Of a DNA stretch of 21,105 nucleotides, positions 20,366 through 21,105 are shown piece after piece; position 1 is the stretch's first letter, and each line of letters begins with the position of its first letter. This stretch comes from a virus. The translations under genes and the position numbers were made by a program. The notes beneath the pieces are model-generated. The model saw only the letters and a list, made by a program, of their open reading frames with translations. It made no database searches and was not told the DNA's origin. The stretch is from the IMG/VR virus record IMGVR_UViG_3300030110_002888, positions 4,792 through 25,896 of that record; one strand, 5' to 3'.

Positions 20366-20669
20366 AGAAGAAATAAAGGTGAGAAAAATGATGGAACAAA
20401 CTGAAAGAATGCTTAAAGAAAGAATGAAAGAAATTGATGACACTTTAGTTGTTAATTTAGAAAGTGGTTTACTTGGATATAGGTATGACCATAGAGTAAC
20501 CCTATCCAAGCAAATGACGCTAGATAGTTACACAGATGGAGTTGAAGATTACTTCTATGTATTGGATGTAGTATTGAACCCTAGAGTGTTTATCGAGTAC
20601 GATGAGAAACAAGTGGTGTCTGAATTAATTAAAGAATATCAACACAAGAAAGAAAAATACTTCAAGTGA
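20358..20669 (+). CDS. Hypothetical 103-residue protein
   Basis: A protein with a charged N-terminal helix (IKVRKMMEQTERMLKERMKEID) followed by a beta-rich part (LVVNLESGLLGYRYDHRV, then VEDYFYVLDVVLNPRVFIEY) and a charged C-terminal helix. It does not match a family I know. The frame is open upstream within the nuclease gene, but the ATG at 20358 overlaps the nuclease stop as ATGAATAA and is preferred. It lies between nuclease and primase. Confidence 0.65.
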   Translation: MNKEEIKVRKMMEQTERMLKERMKEIDDTLVVNLESGLLGYRYDHRVTLSKQMTLDSYTDGVEDYFYVLDVVLNPRVFIEYDEKQVVSELIKEYQHKKEKYFK

Positions 20670-20673
20670 TTTT

Positions 20674-21105
20674 ATGCCGTTTATAGAACTTGATTTTCCA
20701 AGAGAAGTATTGGAGATAAGTTCAGGTGGAAAACACGGTGGAAGGTATCTTGTTAAAAATTGGGGAGAACTAGAAAGATACTGGAAGGGTAAGAACGGTA
20801 GTGGTAATGCTTACTTTACTGCTTATGGTTATAGGCGTACCCAAGCACCTAAACACCATAGGGCTGAGTATAACACTGCGATAGTAAGACACTTTGTTAT
20901 GGATTTCGATTGTAAGGATTTTCGCAACAGAGGAGCAGAAGTGGAGTTTTCAGTAATGCAACAACAAGTTAGGAGGTTGCATGAACATTTACTACTCAAT
21001 GACTATCATCACTTCATTTGGTTTAGTGGTGGTGGGTATCACATATGGGTTCCGTTCTCAGAGCCTTTTCTCCCAACAGATGGGTTAGAGGTAACTAGAA
21101 TAAAA
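20674..21105 (+). CDS. priS: Archaeo-eukaryotic primase small subunit (partial, C-terminus beyond window)
   Basis: The first 144 codons of an archaeo-eukaryotic primase (AEP), cut by the window's right edge. Motif I FVMDFDC (74-80) supplies the two catalytic aspartates (Asp77, Asp79). Motif II WFSGGGYHIWVPF (116-128) holds Ser118...His123 typical of the SxH motif that contacts the nucleotide. The start ATG follows the previous stop by four bases. In archaea this enzyme makes primers for PolB, so its neighbours fit. Whether a helicase or large subunit follows cannot be seen. Confidence 0.88.
   Translation, partial: MPFIELDFPREVLEISSGGKHGGRYLVKNWGELERYWKGKNGSGNAYFTAYGYRRTQAPKHHRAEYNTAIVRHFVMDFDCKDFRNRGAEVEFSVMQQQVRRLHEHLLLNDYHHFIWFSGGGYHIWVPFSEPFLPTDGLEVTRIK

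Noticed and set aside
1-21105. CRISPR array, tRNA or rRNA genes, insertion sequences
   Set aside because: No regularly spaced direct repeats, no cloverleaf-like segments with the conserved T-arm, no transposase motifs and no terminal inverted repeats were seen. The only dispersed repeats are the promoter copies.

Overview
The window looks like a piece of a marine archaeal head-tail virus genome, most probably a magrovirus-type virus of Marine Group II Euryarchaeota (Poseidoniales). That assignment is inference. Three things support it. (1) Promoters are archaeal TATA boxes, and a near-identical 22-bp element is used five times. (2) Replication proteins are of the archaeal/eukaryotic type: clamp loader, PCNA-like clamp, family B DNA polymerase, primase small subunit, Cas4/RecB-like nuclease and a RecA-fold Sak4-like ATPase. 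(3) These are mixed with families typical of tailed viruses (DUF932, an HTPAPW/ADAPLLL protein, the MNIFVLD family) in very tightly packed small genes joined by ATGA/TAATG overlaps. There are no rRNA, tRNA, CRISPR or transposon signatures.

Layout: 1-1927 is a string of small overlapping genes, several zinc-binding. 1936-5985 is a transcription unit starting at the first repeated promoter: a DUF932 protein, then ten small genes including a paired set of zinc proteins and a candidate PC4-like ssDNA-binding protein. 5953-6355 is a single gene from the second promoter. It converges with the only minus-strand gene of the window (6352-7149), which has protein-kinase-like motifs. 7209-8381 (third promoter) carries small genes, the MNIFVLD-family protein and a 35-residue membrane protein. 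8388-10190 (fourth promoter) carries an unknown protein, a coiled-coil peptide, a four-zinc-ribbon protein and a zinc/coiled-coil protein. 10182-12235 is driven by a different TATA box and holds a 429-residue protein with faint DNA-ligase resemblance. From 12222 (fifth copy of the repeat) to the window end runs the replication/recombination unit: clamp loader, possible RPA-like protein, coiled coil, Sak4-like ATPase, sliding clamp, PolB, MazG-like mini-protein, two zinc proteins, Cas4-like nuclease, a small unknown, and primase (cut by the window edge).

How it works together: the last unit encodes most of a replication fork (priming, synthesis, clamp, clamp loading, candidate ssDNA binding and end processing/recombination), so the virus appears largely independent of host elongation factors. 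No helicase is visible here. First genes after promoters tend to lack a good Shine-Dalgarno (leaderless or short-leader), while internal genes have strong GGAGG-type sites placed inside the preceding gene's last codons, which gives many proteins acidic -EEE tails.

Points most worth a second look: the solitary kinase-like gene, the extended repeated promoter with a conserved segment beyond the TATA box, the non-canonical polymerase motif C (HTD instead of DTD), the possible lysine-less ligase-like protein, the PC4-like and RPA-like candidates, and the large number of tiny zinc-ribbon proteins.
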